Source of the DNA: Anaeramoeba ignava
Taxonomy: Eukaryota > Metamonada > Anaeramoebidae
Direction of reading: 5' to 3'
Assembly (NCBI GenBank): GCA_028826165.1
Contig: JAPDFW010000085.1
Location: forward strand, 124,001 to 188,000
Length of the DNA stretch: 64,000 nt
The stretch's first letter is position 1. Each line of letters opens with the position of its first letter. This document shows, one piece after another, positions 35,807 through 47,966 of this stretch. Made by a program: the position numbers and the translations under genes. The notes below the pieces were generated by a model. The model searched no databases. It worked only from the letters and a program-made list of their open reading frames with translations, and was not told where the DNA came from.

Positions 35807-35907
35807 TTTTTAAATTTGTTTCTTTTTTTTGATAAGATTTAAATGAGAAAAAAATGAAACTCAAAAATTAAAATTAAAAATCCAAAATTATTTTTTTCTT
35901 TTTAAAA

Positions 35908-37846
35908 ATGAATGAAATTATATATTTTGGTTCAAATCAAAAACCAAAACTTATCAAAAATAAACCAAATAAAATAACAAAACCAATTCAATTTAAATTC
36001 GAAAATGAAAATGAAAATGAAAATGAAAATGAAAAACAAATTAAACAAATTTCAACAAGTTATTTTTCAACAATTTTCCTTTTTAAAAATGGAAAAGTAA
36101 TAGAATATTTAAATGGAAATGATTCAAAACAAAATCCTGAAAAAATCCAAATTGAAGAAAATATTCAAAAAGTAACTGTTGGTTATGACAATGAAGCTAT
36201 TTTAGCATCAGAAGGAAATGTAATTGCCAAAGGAAATGATATTAATTCAAATAATACAAATCAATTTATCAATATTTCATCATTAATTGAAGATACAAAT
36301 GATAGAATAATTGAAGATATTATTTCTGGAGCTAGTTCAATTTACTTATTAACTTCAAATCAAAATGCTTATGGAATTGGTTCAAATTATTCTGGCCAAC
36401 TTGGTTTTGATTCTGAAACACTTAAAAAAACAGAAAAACCAATTTTAATGATGAGAAATGTTTCTAAAATATTTTCAGGAAATACTTCACATCGTGTTTT
36501 TCTTTTAAATTCAAATCAAGAATTATTTGTATGCGGTAATAATAATTCTGCTCAACTTGGATTAGGAGAATCAAGAAAAGAAATAAAAATCCAAAAATTA
36601 ACCAAAATCCAAAATATTCCAAAAGGCAAAATAATTGATATTCAATGTGGAGTTTCTCATTCAATAATGTTAATTGAAAATGAAGATGAAAATCAAAATC
36701 CAAAAAGAAAACTTTATTCATGCGGAGATTCTGGATTGAATGGACTTGGCAAAGATGAAAATACTCGTGAATTTACTGAAATTAAATCATCTTTATTTGA
36801 AAATGATAACATTCTTGATTTTTCTTGTGGATTTGAACATACTTTGATTTTAACTTCTAATTCGAAATTAATAGGATTTGGAAGTAATTATCATGGTCAA
36901 TTAGGAACTGGAGATACAAATATTCAATTAATTCCAATTCAAATTGAACTTCCTAGATTAAGATTTAATGAAGATATTTCTAATTATCATGTTTCTTGTG
37001 GAGATTACAAATCATTTCTTTATTATTCTCCTTTTTCTTTTTCCAATCTTGAAGAAGATTTGATAAAATTATTTCGAAAGAAAAGAATTTTGTGATATTT
37101 CATTTAAAACAGAAAATGGAGAAATAATCAAAGCTCATAAATTAATATTGAAATATAGATTAAATCAAAATGAAAATCAAATTGAAAAACTTCAAGAAAT
37201 TATTTCAAAAAAATCAATTAAAGAATCAAATCAAATATTTGAAATGATTTATTCAAATAATTCCAAAATAAATCCAAAATTATATTTAGAAATTAAAGAA
37301 ATTATAAATTCCAATGAAAAAATAGAAGAAACAATTAAAAGAATTTATTTAAATGAAAATGAAAATGAAAATGAAAATGAAAATGAAAATGAAAAAGATT
37401 TCATTATTGAAAGAAAAGAAAAACAATATAAATTTCCTAAATTAATATTAATAATGAGAAGTGAATTATATCGAGGAATGTTTTTATCTGTTACAAATGA
37501 TACTTCAAATAAAGTTACAGATTATAGTGAATTAAGTGATAAATCATTTCAAATATTTGAATATTGGATTTATTCAAATCAAATTAAAGATGAAATTCAA
37601 ATTACACAAGAAATCATTGATGAAATTCAAATTGGAATTGATTATTTTCAATTAAATCAAACAAATCCAAATTTATTTGATTTATTAATTAACAAATTTA
37701 AAAATCAAAATCAAATCAAAAAAGAAAAAGAAATTGAGAAAGAAAAAGAAATTGAGAAAGAAATTGAGAAAGAAAAAGAAATTGAGAAAGAAAGAGAAAT
37801 TGAGAAAGAAAAAGAAATTGAAAAAGGAAAATGTTTAATTTTTTAA
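35908..37846 (+). pseudogene. RCC1-BTB protein, tandem copy A (one frameshift)
   Basis: The first frame (35908-37095) encodes RCC1 propeller repeats with the usual signatures: NAYGIGSNYSGQLGF, ELFVCGNNNSAQLGLGES, KLYSCGDSGLNGLGKDEN and KLIGFGSNYHGQLGTGDT. The BTB-like part continues in another frame to 37846 (KFPKLILIMRSELYRGMFLS, FQIFEYWIYSNQ). Against copies B and C there is one extra base at about 37074-37076 (TTTCGAAAG versus TTTGAAAG) and a stop at 37093. Joined, the product would be about 645 residues. The tail is EIEKEK repeats ending GKCLIF, a CaaX-like box absent from copies B and C. RCC1-BTB proteins are thought to act as signalling or cullin-3 adaptors. It is either a pseudogene or a sequencing indel. 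Confidence 0.8.
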
Positions 37847-37923
37847 ATAAGAAAATTAAAATCAAAATTAAAATTAAAATTAAAATCCAAAATTTCATTT
37901 TTTTCATTTTTTTCATTTCAAAA

Positions 37924-39686
37924 ATGAATGATTGTTTATTTTTTGGTTCAAATCAAAAACCAAAACTTATCAAAAATGAAACAGATAAAATAACAAAACC
38001 AATTCAATTTAAATTTGAAAATGAAAATGAAAATGAAAATGAAAATGAAAAACAAATTAAACAAATTTCATCAGGAATTTTTTCAGCAATTTTCCTTTTT
38101 AAAAATGGAAAAGCAATAGAATATTTAAAAGAAAATGATCCAAATCGAAATCCTGAAAAAATCCAAATTGAAGAAAATATTCAAAAAGTAACTGTTGGTT
38201 ATGATAATGAAGCTATTTTAACATCAGAAGGAAATGTATTTGCCAAGTTTTTTGATATTAATCCAAATAATACAAATGAATTTATCAATATTTCATCATT
38301 AATTGAAGATACAAATGATAGAATAATTCAAGATATTGTTTCTGGATACAATTCAATTTATTTATTAACTTCAAATCAAAATGCTTATGGAATTGGTGAT
38401 AATTATTATGGTCAACTTGGTTTTGATAATGAAACACTTCAAAAAACAGAAAAACCAAATTTAATGATGAAAAATGTTTCTAAAATATTTTCAGGAAATT
38501 CTTCATTAGCTGTTTTCTTTTTAAATTCAAATCAAGAATTATTTGGATGCGGATATAATTACTATCGCCAACTTGGATTAGGAGAATCAAAAGAAGAGAC
38601 ATATATCAAAAAATTAACCAAAATCCAAAATATTCCAAAAGGTAAAATAATTGATATTCAATCTGGAAGATATCATTCAATAATGTTGATTGAAGATGAA
38701 AATCCAAAAAGAAAACTTTATTCATGTGGAAATTATTACTTTAATGGAATTGGCAAAAGAACAAATGAATTTACTGAAATCAAATCATCTTTATTTGAAA
38801 ATGATGATAATATTCTTGATTTTTCTGTTGGAGATTCACATACTTTGATTTTAACTCAAAAAGGGAAATTAATTGGATTTGGAGTAAATTCTTTTGGTCA
38901 ATTAGGAACTGGAAATAAAGAAAATCAATTAATTCCAATTCAAATTGAACTTCCTAAATTAAGATTTAATGAAGATATTTCTAATTATCATATTTCTTGT
39001 GGAATGTTCAAATCATTTCTTTATTATTCTCTTCCTCCTTTTTCCAATCTTGAAGAAGATTTGATAAAATTATTTGAAAGAAAAGAATTTTGTGATATTT
39101 CATTTAAAACCAAAAATGGAGAAATAATTGAAGCTCATAAATTAATATTGAAATATAGATTAAATCAAAATCAAAATGAAATTGAAAAACTTCAAAGAAA
39201 TTATTTCAAAAAAATCAATTAAAGAATCAAATCAAATATTTGAAATGATTTATTCAAATAATTCCAAATATAAATCCAAAATTATATTCTGAAATTAAAG
39301 AAATTATAAATTCCAATGAAAAAATTGAAGAAACAATGAAAAGAATTTATTTAAATGAAAATGAAAATGTTTTCATTATTGAAAGAAAAGAAAAACAATA
39401 TAAATTTCCTAAATTAATATTAATAATGAGAAGTGAATTATATCGAGGAATGTTTTTATCTGTAACTGAAGATAAATCTAATAAAGTTACAGATTATAGT
39501 GAATTAAGTAATAAATCATTTCAAATTTTTGAATATTGGATTTATTCAAATCAAATTAAAGATGAAATTGAAATTACACAAGAAATCATTGATGAAATTC
39601 AAATTGGAATTGATTATTTTCAATTAAATCAAACAAATCCAAATTTATTTGATTTATTAATTAACAAATTTAATAATCAAAATTAA
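37924..39686 (+). pseudogene. RCC1-BTB protein, tandem copy B (two frameshifts)
   Basis: It starts at ATG 37924, four bases after a TCATT/T-run block. RCC1 blades (NAYGIGDNYYGQLGF, ELFGCGYNYYRQLGLGES, KLIGFGVNSFGQLGTGNK) and the start of the BTB region (FCDISFKTKNGEIIEAHKLI) are intact to about 39190. An extra A then occurs at about 39193 (CTTCAAAGAAATT versus CTTCAAGAAATT in A and C). A second extra base at about 39268 (CCAAATATAAATCC versus CCAAAATAAATCC) moves the frame again. The remainder (39336-39686, KFPKLILIMRSELYRGMFLS) reads on to a TAA. It is very similar to copy A over its whole length, so the duplication looks recent. The missing frame would cut the second BTB half from the protein. 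Confidence 0.8.
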
Positions 39687-39840
39687 AATCAAAATTAAAA
39701 TCAAAATTAAAATTAAAATTAAAATTAAAATTAAAATTAAAATTAAAATTAAAATTAAAATTAAAATTAAAATTAAAATCAAAATCAAAATTAAAATTAA
39801 AATTAAAATTAAAATCAAAATTAAAATCAAAAAAATAAAG
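39687..39840. repeat. AAAATT/AAAATC array between RCC1-BTB copies B and C
   Basis: Hexamers AAAATT and AAAATC follow directly on the TAA of copy B, extending its terminal Asn/Gln codons. It has the same composition as the arrays after copy C and inside coding NQ tracts. Confidence 0.75.
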
Positions 39841-39985
39841 GATTCATTAGGAAAAAAAAAATTTTATTGAAAAAGGAAAAGAAAGAAAAGAAATGATTAA
39901 TTTTAGGATCAAAACCAGGAAAATTTTTTTATCCTTTTTTGAATTTTTTTTCCTTTTTCATTGTTCATTTTTTTTCTTTTCAAAA

Positions 39986-41927
39986 ATGAATCAAAGTTTT
40001 TTTTTTGGTTCAAACCAAGATCCAATTCTTTTCAAAAATAAACCAAATAAAATAATTACAAAATCAATTCAATTTAAACTTGGAAATGAAAATGAGAATG
40101 AAAATGAAAAACAAATTAAACAAATTTCATCTTCAGATTTTTCAACAATTTTGCTTTTTAAAAATGGAAAAGCAATAGAATATTTAAGTGAAAATGATTC
40201 AAAACAAAATCCTGTCAAAAATCCAAATGAAAAATATTCAAAAAGTATCTGTTGGTTTTCAAAATGAAGCTATTTTAACAATAGAAGGAAATGTATTTGC
40301 CAAAGGATTTAATATTAATCCAAATAATCCAAATGAATTTATCAATATTTCATCATTAATTAAAGATCCAAATGATAGAATAATTCAAGATATTGTTTCT
40401 GGAGCTAAATCAATTTACTTATTAACTTTAAATCAAAATGCTTATGGAATTGGTGATAATTTTAATGGCCAATTTGGTTGTAGATCACCTAAAAAAACAG
40501 AAAAACCAATTTTAATGATGGAAAATGTTTCTAAAATATTTTCAGGAAATACTTCCATTCATACTTTTCTTTTAAATTCAAATCAAGAATTATTTGGATG
40601 TGGATGGAATGAATCCGGTCAACTTGGATTCAGAAAGCAAAAGAAAGGAAAATATATCCAAAAATTAACTCAAATCCAAAATATTCCAAAAGGCAAAATA
40701 ATTGATATTAAATGTGGAGCTTCTCATTCAATAATGCTGATTGAAAATGAAAATGAAAATCCAAAAAGAAAACTTTATTCATGTGGAAACTTTCGATTTA
40801 ATGGACTTGGAACATATGGAGATGAAAATGCTTATGAATTTACTGAAATCAAATCATCTTTATTTGAAAATGATGATGATAATATTCTTGATTTTTCTGT
40901 TGGAAGTGGCCATACTTTGGTTTTAACAACAAAAGGGAAATTAATCGGATTTGGAAGTAATTATCATGGTCAATTAGGAACTGGAGATACAAATATTCAA
41001 TTAGATCCAATTCAAATTGAAATTCCTGAATTAAGATTTAATGAAAATATTTCTAATTATCATATTTCTTGTGGATATAACAGATCATTTATTTATTATT
41101 CTCCTTTTTCTTCTTTTTCCAATCTTGAAGAAGATTTGATAAAACTATTTAGAAGAAAAGAATTTTGTAATATTTCATTTAAAACAGAAAATGGAGAAAT
41201 AATTGAAGCTCATAAATTAATATTGAAATATAGATTAAATCAAAATCAAAATCAAATTGAAAAACTTCAAGAAATTATTTCAAAAAAATCAATTAAAGAA
41301 TCAAATCAAATATTTGAAATGATTTATTCAAACAGAAAAATAAATCCAAAATTATATTCTGAAATTAAAGAAATTATAAATTCAAATGAAAAAATAGAAG
41401 AAACAATGAAAAGAATTTATTTAAATGAAAATGAAAAAGATTTCATTATTGAAAGAAAAGAAAAGAAATATAAATTTCCAAAATTAATATTAATAATGAG
41501 AAGTGGATTATATCGAAGAATGTTTTTATATGTAACTGAAGATAAATCTAATAAAGTTAGAGATTATAGTGAATTAAGTAATAAATCATTTCAAATATTA
41601 GAATATTGGATTTATTCAAATCAAATTAAAGATGGAATTGAAATTACACAAGAAATAATCAAAGAAATTCAAACTGGAATTGATTATTTTCAATTAAATC
41701 AAACATATCCAAATTTATTTGATTTATTAATTAAGAAATTTAATAATCAAAATTCGAAATTAAAATTAGAAAAGCAATTAATGAAAGAAATTGAAAAAGG
41801 AATTGATTATTTTCATTTCAATCAAACAAATCCAAAATTACTTGATTTATTCATGGAGAAATTTAAAAATCAAAATCAAAATCAAAATCAAAATCAAAAT
41901 CAAAATCAAAATCAAAATCAAAATTAA
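39986..41927 (+). pseudogene. RCC1-BTB protein, tandem copy C (one frameshift)
   Basis: It starts at ATG 39986 (MNQSFFFGSNQDPILFKNKP). The frame breaks at about 40212-40235. Relative to copy A the segment after GATTCAAAACAAAATCCTG is two bases shorter, and the original frame stops at 40267. From there a second frame continues to 41927 with RCC1 blades (NAYGIGDNFNGQFGC, ELFGCGWNESGQLGF, KLIGFGSNYHGQLGTGDT) and the BTB region (FCNISFKTENGEIIEAHKLI, KFPKLILIMRSGLYRRMFLY). It carries an extra partial duplication of the C-terminal segment (GIDYFQLNQT and GIDYFHFNQT). The last 15 or so residues are NQ repeats that merge with the downstream array. It is more diverged than A and B, so it is probably the oldest duplicate. 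Confidence 0.8.
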
Positions 41928-42360
41928 AATCAAAATCAAAATTAAATTTAAAATTAAAATCAAAATCAAAATCAAAATTAAAATTAAAATTAAAATCAAA
42001 ATCAAAATCAAAATCAAAATTAAAATCAAAATGAAAACCAAAATTAAAATCAAAATCAAAATTAAAATCAAAATTAAAATCAAAATTAAATTTAAATTAA
42101 AATCAAAATCAAAATCAAAATCAAAATCAAAATCAAAATTAAAATCAAAATCAAAATCAAAATCAAAATCAAAATTAAAATTAAAATTAAAATTAAAATT
42201 AAAATTAAAATCAAAATAAAAATCAAAATTAAAATCAAAATCAAAATCAAAATCAAAACCAAAATCAAAATTAAAATTAAAATTAAAATTAAAATCAAAA
42301 TTAAAATCAAAATCAAAATTAAAATTAAAATTAATTAAAATCAAAATCAAAATAAATCAA
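41928..42360. repeat. AAAATC/AAAATT hexamer array after RCC1-BTB copy C
   Basis: The coding NQ repeat of copy C continues past its TAA as the same hexamer array for about 430 bp. Apparent ORFs of Lys/Ile on the plus strand and Ile/Leu on the minus strand are artefacts. 42361-42554 is T-rich and contains further TCATT/T-run blocks although no start codon follows. Confidence 0.85.
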
Positions 42361-42554
42361 AATGAAAATCAAAATCAAAAAGTTTATTTCAGAAGGAAAA
42401 AAAAATTTGTCAAAGATTTTTCAAACACAATTTAGTTGATTGTTTACATGAAATTTCTTTTGAAAATTTCATTTTACAATTTGATTTTTTCATTCATTTT
42501 TTCATTTTTCATTTTTTCTTTCTTCTTCTTCTTCTTTTTTTTTTCAAATCAAAA

Positions 42555-43510
42555 TTATTTGTTTGAATTGAAATTATCTAAACGATTAGCAAAAAAATCA
42601 AAATTTTGATTATTCAAATTTCTTTCTTTTTGAGATCTTTGATTTTTTTGATTTGAATTTGAAATTTTTGATTTATTTTTTTTAAGTTGTTTAATATCAT
42701 GTTGATATTCAATAATTTTTTTTTGTTGATCCAAATATTCAGTTTTTAAAAGAGCAGAATAAGTTGCTATATCAGCTTCAATTTCTTCCAAAGAAGATTC
42801 AGGAGTTTGAGTTTCATTTGTATTTGTGTTTTCGTTAGTTATTTTATTGATTAAATATTCAAGCATTTCTCGTTGATTTTCAAGTTCTTTTGTTTGTTTT
42901 TCTCGAATTTTTCTTTCTTTATTAATTTGTATTTTAAGTTCTTTAACTGAATTGATTAAATCTTTTTCTTGATTTTTAAGTTCTTGATTTCCTTCACGAA
43001 GAGAAATTAATTCCTCAATTAATCTTTTTTTTAATTTTGAATTTAATTTTTTTGAATTTAATTTTTTTGAATTTAATTTTTTTGAATTTTATTTTTTGAA
43101 TTTAATTTTTTTGAATTTAATTTTTTTGAATTTTTTTTCAATTAAATTTACTTTTGTTCTCGAATAAAATCTTCATATTCAGGATCTTGTAAATTATCAA
43201 AATTAATTTCATTAAACATATAATCTTCAGAATCAAAAGAATCAAAAGAATTAAAAGAATCAAAAGCTGAGAATTTTGAACTAATTTTATAAATTATTTT
43301 TTAAAAAAAAAAATATAATTGATTCATTTTGCAATTAAAAGATAAATTACTGTTGATCAACTAATAAAAAATAAATAAAAAATAAATAAAAAATAAATTG
43401 TTTTTTTGTTTTTATTTTTTTCCTTTTTTACCATTTAATGAAATATTATAAGATTGTACAGTTGAATCAGAATCTGAAACAGAAACTGGTGGATCTCTAT
43501 CAAAAGACAT
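42555..43510 (-). CDS. Small coiled-coil protein with a 10-nt microexon (unknown function)
   Basis: Exons on the minus strand are 43510-43432, 43360-43351, 43280-43152 and 43023-42555, 228 residues in all. The N-terminus is Ser/Asp-rich (MSFDRDPPVSVSDSDSTVQS). Exon 3 has a repeated SFDS/SFNS stretch and an acidic segment (DNLQDPEYEDFIREQ). Exon 4 is a long coiled coil (ELKNQEKDLINSVKELKIQI, YLDQQKKIIEYQHDIKQLKK) ending in an Asn-rich tail. Exons 1 and 3 do not match in phase directly. The 10-nt exon TTGATCAACA, flanked by TTTTATTAG and GTAATT, restores the frame. I do not recognise the family; the coiled coil suggests an oligomeric structural or trafficking protein. Confidence 0.65.
43024..43151 (-). 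repeat. Short intron with TTTTTTTGAATTTAA repeats
   Basis: This 128-bp intron consists of about seven TTTTTTTGAATTTAA units on the plus strand. Donor GTAAAT and acceptor AAAAAG lie on the minus strand. Confidence 0.75.
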
Positions 43511-43669
43511 TTTTATATCAAATTTTTTTTTATATATTTTTTTTTTCTTTTATAAGAAAATGGGAAAAAAAATGAAAAATAAAAAAATGAAAAATAAAAA
43601 AATGTTTTTAATGTTTTTCTTTTTTTAATTAATAAAAAAAAATAATAAAAAAAGCAAAAAACTTTTCTG

Positions 43670-46600
43670 TTATAAATTTTCAGATGATTTGATAAATTGA
43701 ATTGAAGAGCAAAAAGTAGTTAAATAATAACCAGATTCATGATTCATTTCTTTTGGATCAGAATAATCAATTAAATATTGAGAAATTGATACCAAATTTT
43801 CAATTTGGGAATTTACAAGAACATAAACAAAAACGGGAAGAAAATCATCACCAGTGACCAATTTATTTGATTCTCTTTGAATATCGTGATTCAAAATATA
43901 AGTGTTAATAGTGTGAAAAACACTATCAGCAGTTGTAAGAAGAACATTTAAATATTCATAAGGAAGTTTGCAAATATTAAAAGTTCTCAAAATTCGAGAA
44001 CAAAGACTCCAATCAATTCTTGATAATTGATTCGGCAATCCAAAATAGTCAAAATTCTTTTCCTTCAATTTTTGGATTCGATCGTGAATATTTTGATCTT
44101 CTGATTCATTTTTCTTTTTAATAAATTCATTGATTTTATTATAAACTGGTGAAATGATCATTTCTTCTAATAATCGTTCAATAATTTTATATGATCTTTC
44201 GATATTTTCTAATTCTGTTTCTGTTTCTTTAAAAATTTTTATTGTTTCTATTCGGATTTGTTGAATAAATTTGCGGATTTTGAAACTTAAATTTGATATA
44301 TTTTCTTCATTTATTCTTAAATATCTTCTAAAATTGAGTATTTTCCATTTAAAATTTTGAGACATAATACCCAGAAGTTTATTTTCTAGAATAATTTCGG
44401 AAAGTTCTATTCCTTTTAGTGATAATAATTTCAAAGTACATGGAATTAATATATCAAATTTACTAATTATTCCATAGCTTTCTTTCTCCGTTTTGAATGT
44501 ATAGAATTCATAATTAATAACCAATTTTTGTGCATATAAAATTTCGTCATCTGATTGAATACTTTGTGAACTTATATCAAGACTTTCACGATTATCTTCG
44601 GGATCTTCTGAATGTGGATATTGATGAATTTGTAAGTTTTTTTTCTGTTCAATTTTTTGTATTTTTTGGTTTTTTTCATTTTGAATTCGATTAAAATTTT
44701 GAATTCGATTAAAATTTTGATTTTGATTTTGATTTTGATTTTCATTTTCATTTTGATTTTGATTTTGATTTTGATTTTGATTTTGATTTTGATTTTGATT
44801 TTCATTTTGATTTTGATTTTCATTTTGATTTTGATTTTGATTTTGATTTTCATTTTGATTTAAATTTAAATTTTCATTTTGATTTAAATTTTCATTTTGA
44901 TTTAAATTTTCATTTTGATTTAAATTTTCATTTTCTTCCAAATCAATAATTTCACGATTTTCATTTGAATTTTCATTATTTATCATTTTTTTTGGAAGAT
45001 TTGTATCAGGTGTAAGATCAATGAAATCTTTTTCAATTCTTTTTTTATATTGATTTTTTTGAGTAACATAATTCATTGCTTTAAAATTTGTCATTGTTTT
45101 AAAAACAAAAGGATTTCTTCTATCAAACAAATAGAACTCAATTGAACATCGACTTGCAATTTCTTTTGATAAAAAAAAGCCAAGATCACAAAAATATCGA
45201 TAAGGATGTTTGGTTTTAAATTCAATTAGAACTAATTTTGCTTCTAAAAGTGTGACTTTTTCAATTTCTGAATATCGATGGATACTTGATATTTGTCCTT
45301 GTGCAAAGTCAGATTCATCACAAAATTTACTTAGATTTTGTTTTTGTTTTTCTGAATTCTGTTGTTTTGGTCGAATATTGAAAATTCCAACTCCTGTTAA
45401 TCGAAGAATTCTATGTTGAAATTTTCCCCAACTAAATAAATTATCAATATTTAAATTTATTATTAAAATTTATTATTAAATTTATTATTAAAATTATTAT
45501 TATATTTATTATTAAAATTTATTATTAAATTTATTATTAAAATTATTATTAAAATTTATTATTATATTTATTATTAAAATTATTATTAAAATTATTATTA
45601 AAATTATTATTAAATTTATTATTATATTTATTATTTAAATTATTATTAAAATTATTATTAAAATTATTATTAAAATTATTATTAAATTTATTATTAAATT
45701 TATTATTAAAATTATTATTAAAATTATTATTAAAATTATTATTAAAATTATTATTAAATTTATTATTAAATTTATTATTAAAATTATTATTAAATTATTA
45801 TTAAAATTATTATTAAATTTATTATTAAAATTATTATTAAAATTATTATTTAATTTATTATTAAATTTATTATTAAAATTATTATTAAAATTATTATTAA
45901 ATTTATTATTAAAAATTATTATTAAATTTATTATTAAAATTATTATTAAAAATTATTATTAAAATTATTATTAAAATTATTAATAAAATTATTATTAAAA
46001 TTATTATTAAAATTATTATTAAAATTATTATTTAAAATTATTATTAAATTTATTATTAAAATTATTATTAAATTTATTATTTAAATTTATTATTAAATTT
46101 ATTATTAAATTTATTATTAAATTTATTATTAAATTTATTATTAAATTTATTATTAAATTTATTATTAAATTTATTATTAAAATTATTATTTAATTTATTA
46201 TTAAAATTATTATTAAAATTATTATTAAATTTATTATTAAAATTATTATTAAAATTATTATTATTAAATTTATTATTAAATTTATTATTAAAATTATTAT
46301 TAAATTTATTATTAAAATTATTATTAAATTTATTATTAAAATTATTATTAAATTTATTATTAAAATTATTATTTAATTTATTATTAAAAAATTATTATTA
46401 AATTAATTTTATTAAAATTATTATTAAAATTATTATTAAAATTATTATTAAAATTATTATTAAAATTATTATTAAATTTATTATTAAAATTATTATTAAA
46501 ATTATTATTAAATTTATTATTAAAATTTATTATTAAATTTATTATTAAATTTATTATTAAATTTATTATTAAAATTATTATTAAAATTATTATTAAATTT

Positions 46601-47814
46601 TATTATTAAATTTATTATTAAATTATTATTAAATTTATTATTAAAATTATTATTAAAATTATTATTAAAATTATTATTAAATTTATTATTAAATTATTAT
46701 TAAAAATTATTAAAATTATTATTAAATTTATTATTAAAATTATTATTAAAATTATTATTAAAATTATTATTAAAATTATTATTAAATTTATTATTAAATT
46801 TATTATTAAATTATTAAAATTATTATTAAAATTATTATTAAATTTATTATTAAATTTATTATTAAATTTATTTTTATTATTAAATTTATTATTAAAATTA
46901 TTATTAAATTATTATTATTAAATTTATTATTAAAATTTATTATTAAAATTATTATTAAAAATTATTAAAATTATTATTAAAATTATTATTAAAATTATTA
47001 TTAAAATTATTATTAAAATTATTATTAAAATTATTATTAAAATTATTATTAAAATTATTATTAAATTTATTATTAAAATTATTATTAAAATTATTATTAA
47101 AATTATTAAATTTATTATTAAATTTAAAAATTTATTATTAAAATTATTATTAAATTTATTATTAAAATTATTTTTTTTATTAAATTTATTATTAAATTTA
47201 TTATTAATTTTATTATTAAATTTATTATTAAATTTATTATTAAATTTATTATTAAAATTATTATTAAATTTTTATTATTAAATTTATTATTAAAATTTAT
47301 TATTAAATTATTATTAAAATTATTATTAAAATTATTATTATATTTATTATTAAATTTATTATTAAATTTATTATTAAATTTATTATTAAATTTATTATTT
47401 AATTTATTATTAAAATTATTATTAAATTTATTATTAAAATTATTATTAAATTTATTATTAAAATTATTATTATATTTATTATTAAAATTATTATTAAAAT
47501 TATTATTAAATTTGTTATTAAAATTATTATTAAATTTTTAAAATGTTTGTTAAGTGTTTTTGTTTAATTTTGAAAGGTAATTTTTCTCAAAAAAATAAAA
47601 GGGAAACCAAATAGTAAAAAAAATTTTTCTGTTTTCTTGTGTGTTTGTTTGTTTGGTTTATTTTATTTTAATTTAATTACAGATTGACTTTTGTAACTGA
47701 ATAAGTTGTTTTTGGAGTTGAACTTAAAAAATTATGAAGAAGTTTACGAGAAGCTTTTTGAGATTCTTGATTTTCATTTCTTAAATGTTGTTTTTCAAAA
47801 ACAATTAAATTCAT
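43670..47814 (-). CDS. VPS9-domain protein (putative Rab5-type GEF)
   Basis: Exon 1 is 47814-47681 and exon 2 is 45431-43670, joined in phase 2 (VNL joined to WGKFQHRILRLTGVGIFN), giving 631 residues. The region after the splice looks PH-like (HRILRLTGVGIFNIRPKQ, then IEKVTLLEAKLVLIEFKTKH). An N/Q/E tract of about 85 residues from AAAATC-type hexamers follows. The C-terminal 200 residues are a VPS9 module: LCSRILRTFNICKLPYEYLN, then TGDDFLPVFVYVLVNSQIEN and HESGYYLTTFCSSIQFIKS. The conserved Asp and Tyr used to displace nucleotide from Rab5-class GTPases are in DDFLPV and GYYLT. It probably acts in early endosome traffic. The TAA is at the very end of the VPS9 domain. Confidence 0.85.
45432..47680 (-). 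repeat. 2.2-kb VPS9-gene intron, AAATTTATTATT array
   Basis: From about 45440 to 47535 the sequence is a near-continuous (AAATTTATTATT/AAAATTATTATT) array. The last 145 bp before exon 1 are unique T-rich sequence. The sense (minus) strand has no G for most of its length. Confidence 0.9.
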
Positions 47815-47966
47815 TTTATTTTTAATTTAAATTTAAATTAGAAAAAGAAGAAAAATGAAAAAAATAAAAATAAAAAGAAATTATTTAATTTTTAAGAATT
47901 TTGACTAATTTTTTTTTTTCATTTTTTTTCTTTCATTTTTTTTTTCTTTTTCTTCTTTAATTTAAT

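Noticed and set aside
41791-42350. Overlapping ORFs of Lys-Ile or Ile-Leu repeats on both strands
   Set aside because: Both derive from the AAAATC/AAAATT array after RCC1-BTB copy C and have no non-repeat sequence.
44572-44863. Lys-Ile-Lys and Ile-Leu ORFs around the NQ tract of the VPS9 gene
   Set aside because: They are frame-shifted readings of the coding hexamer repeat.
45440-47535. Regular 12-bp periodicity suggesting a CRISPR-like or minisatellite locus
   Set aside because: There are no spacers, repeats are contiguous, and the region is cleanly an intron of a eukaryotic VPS9 gene.
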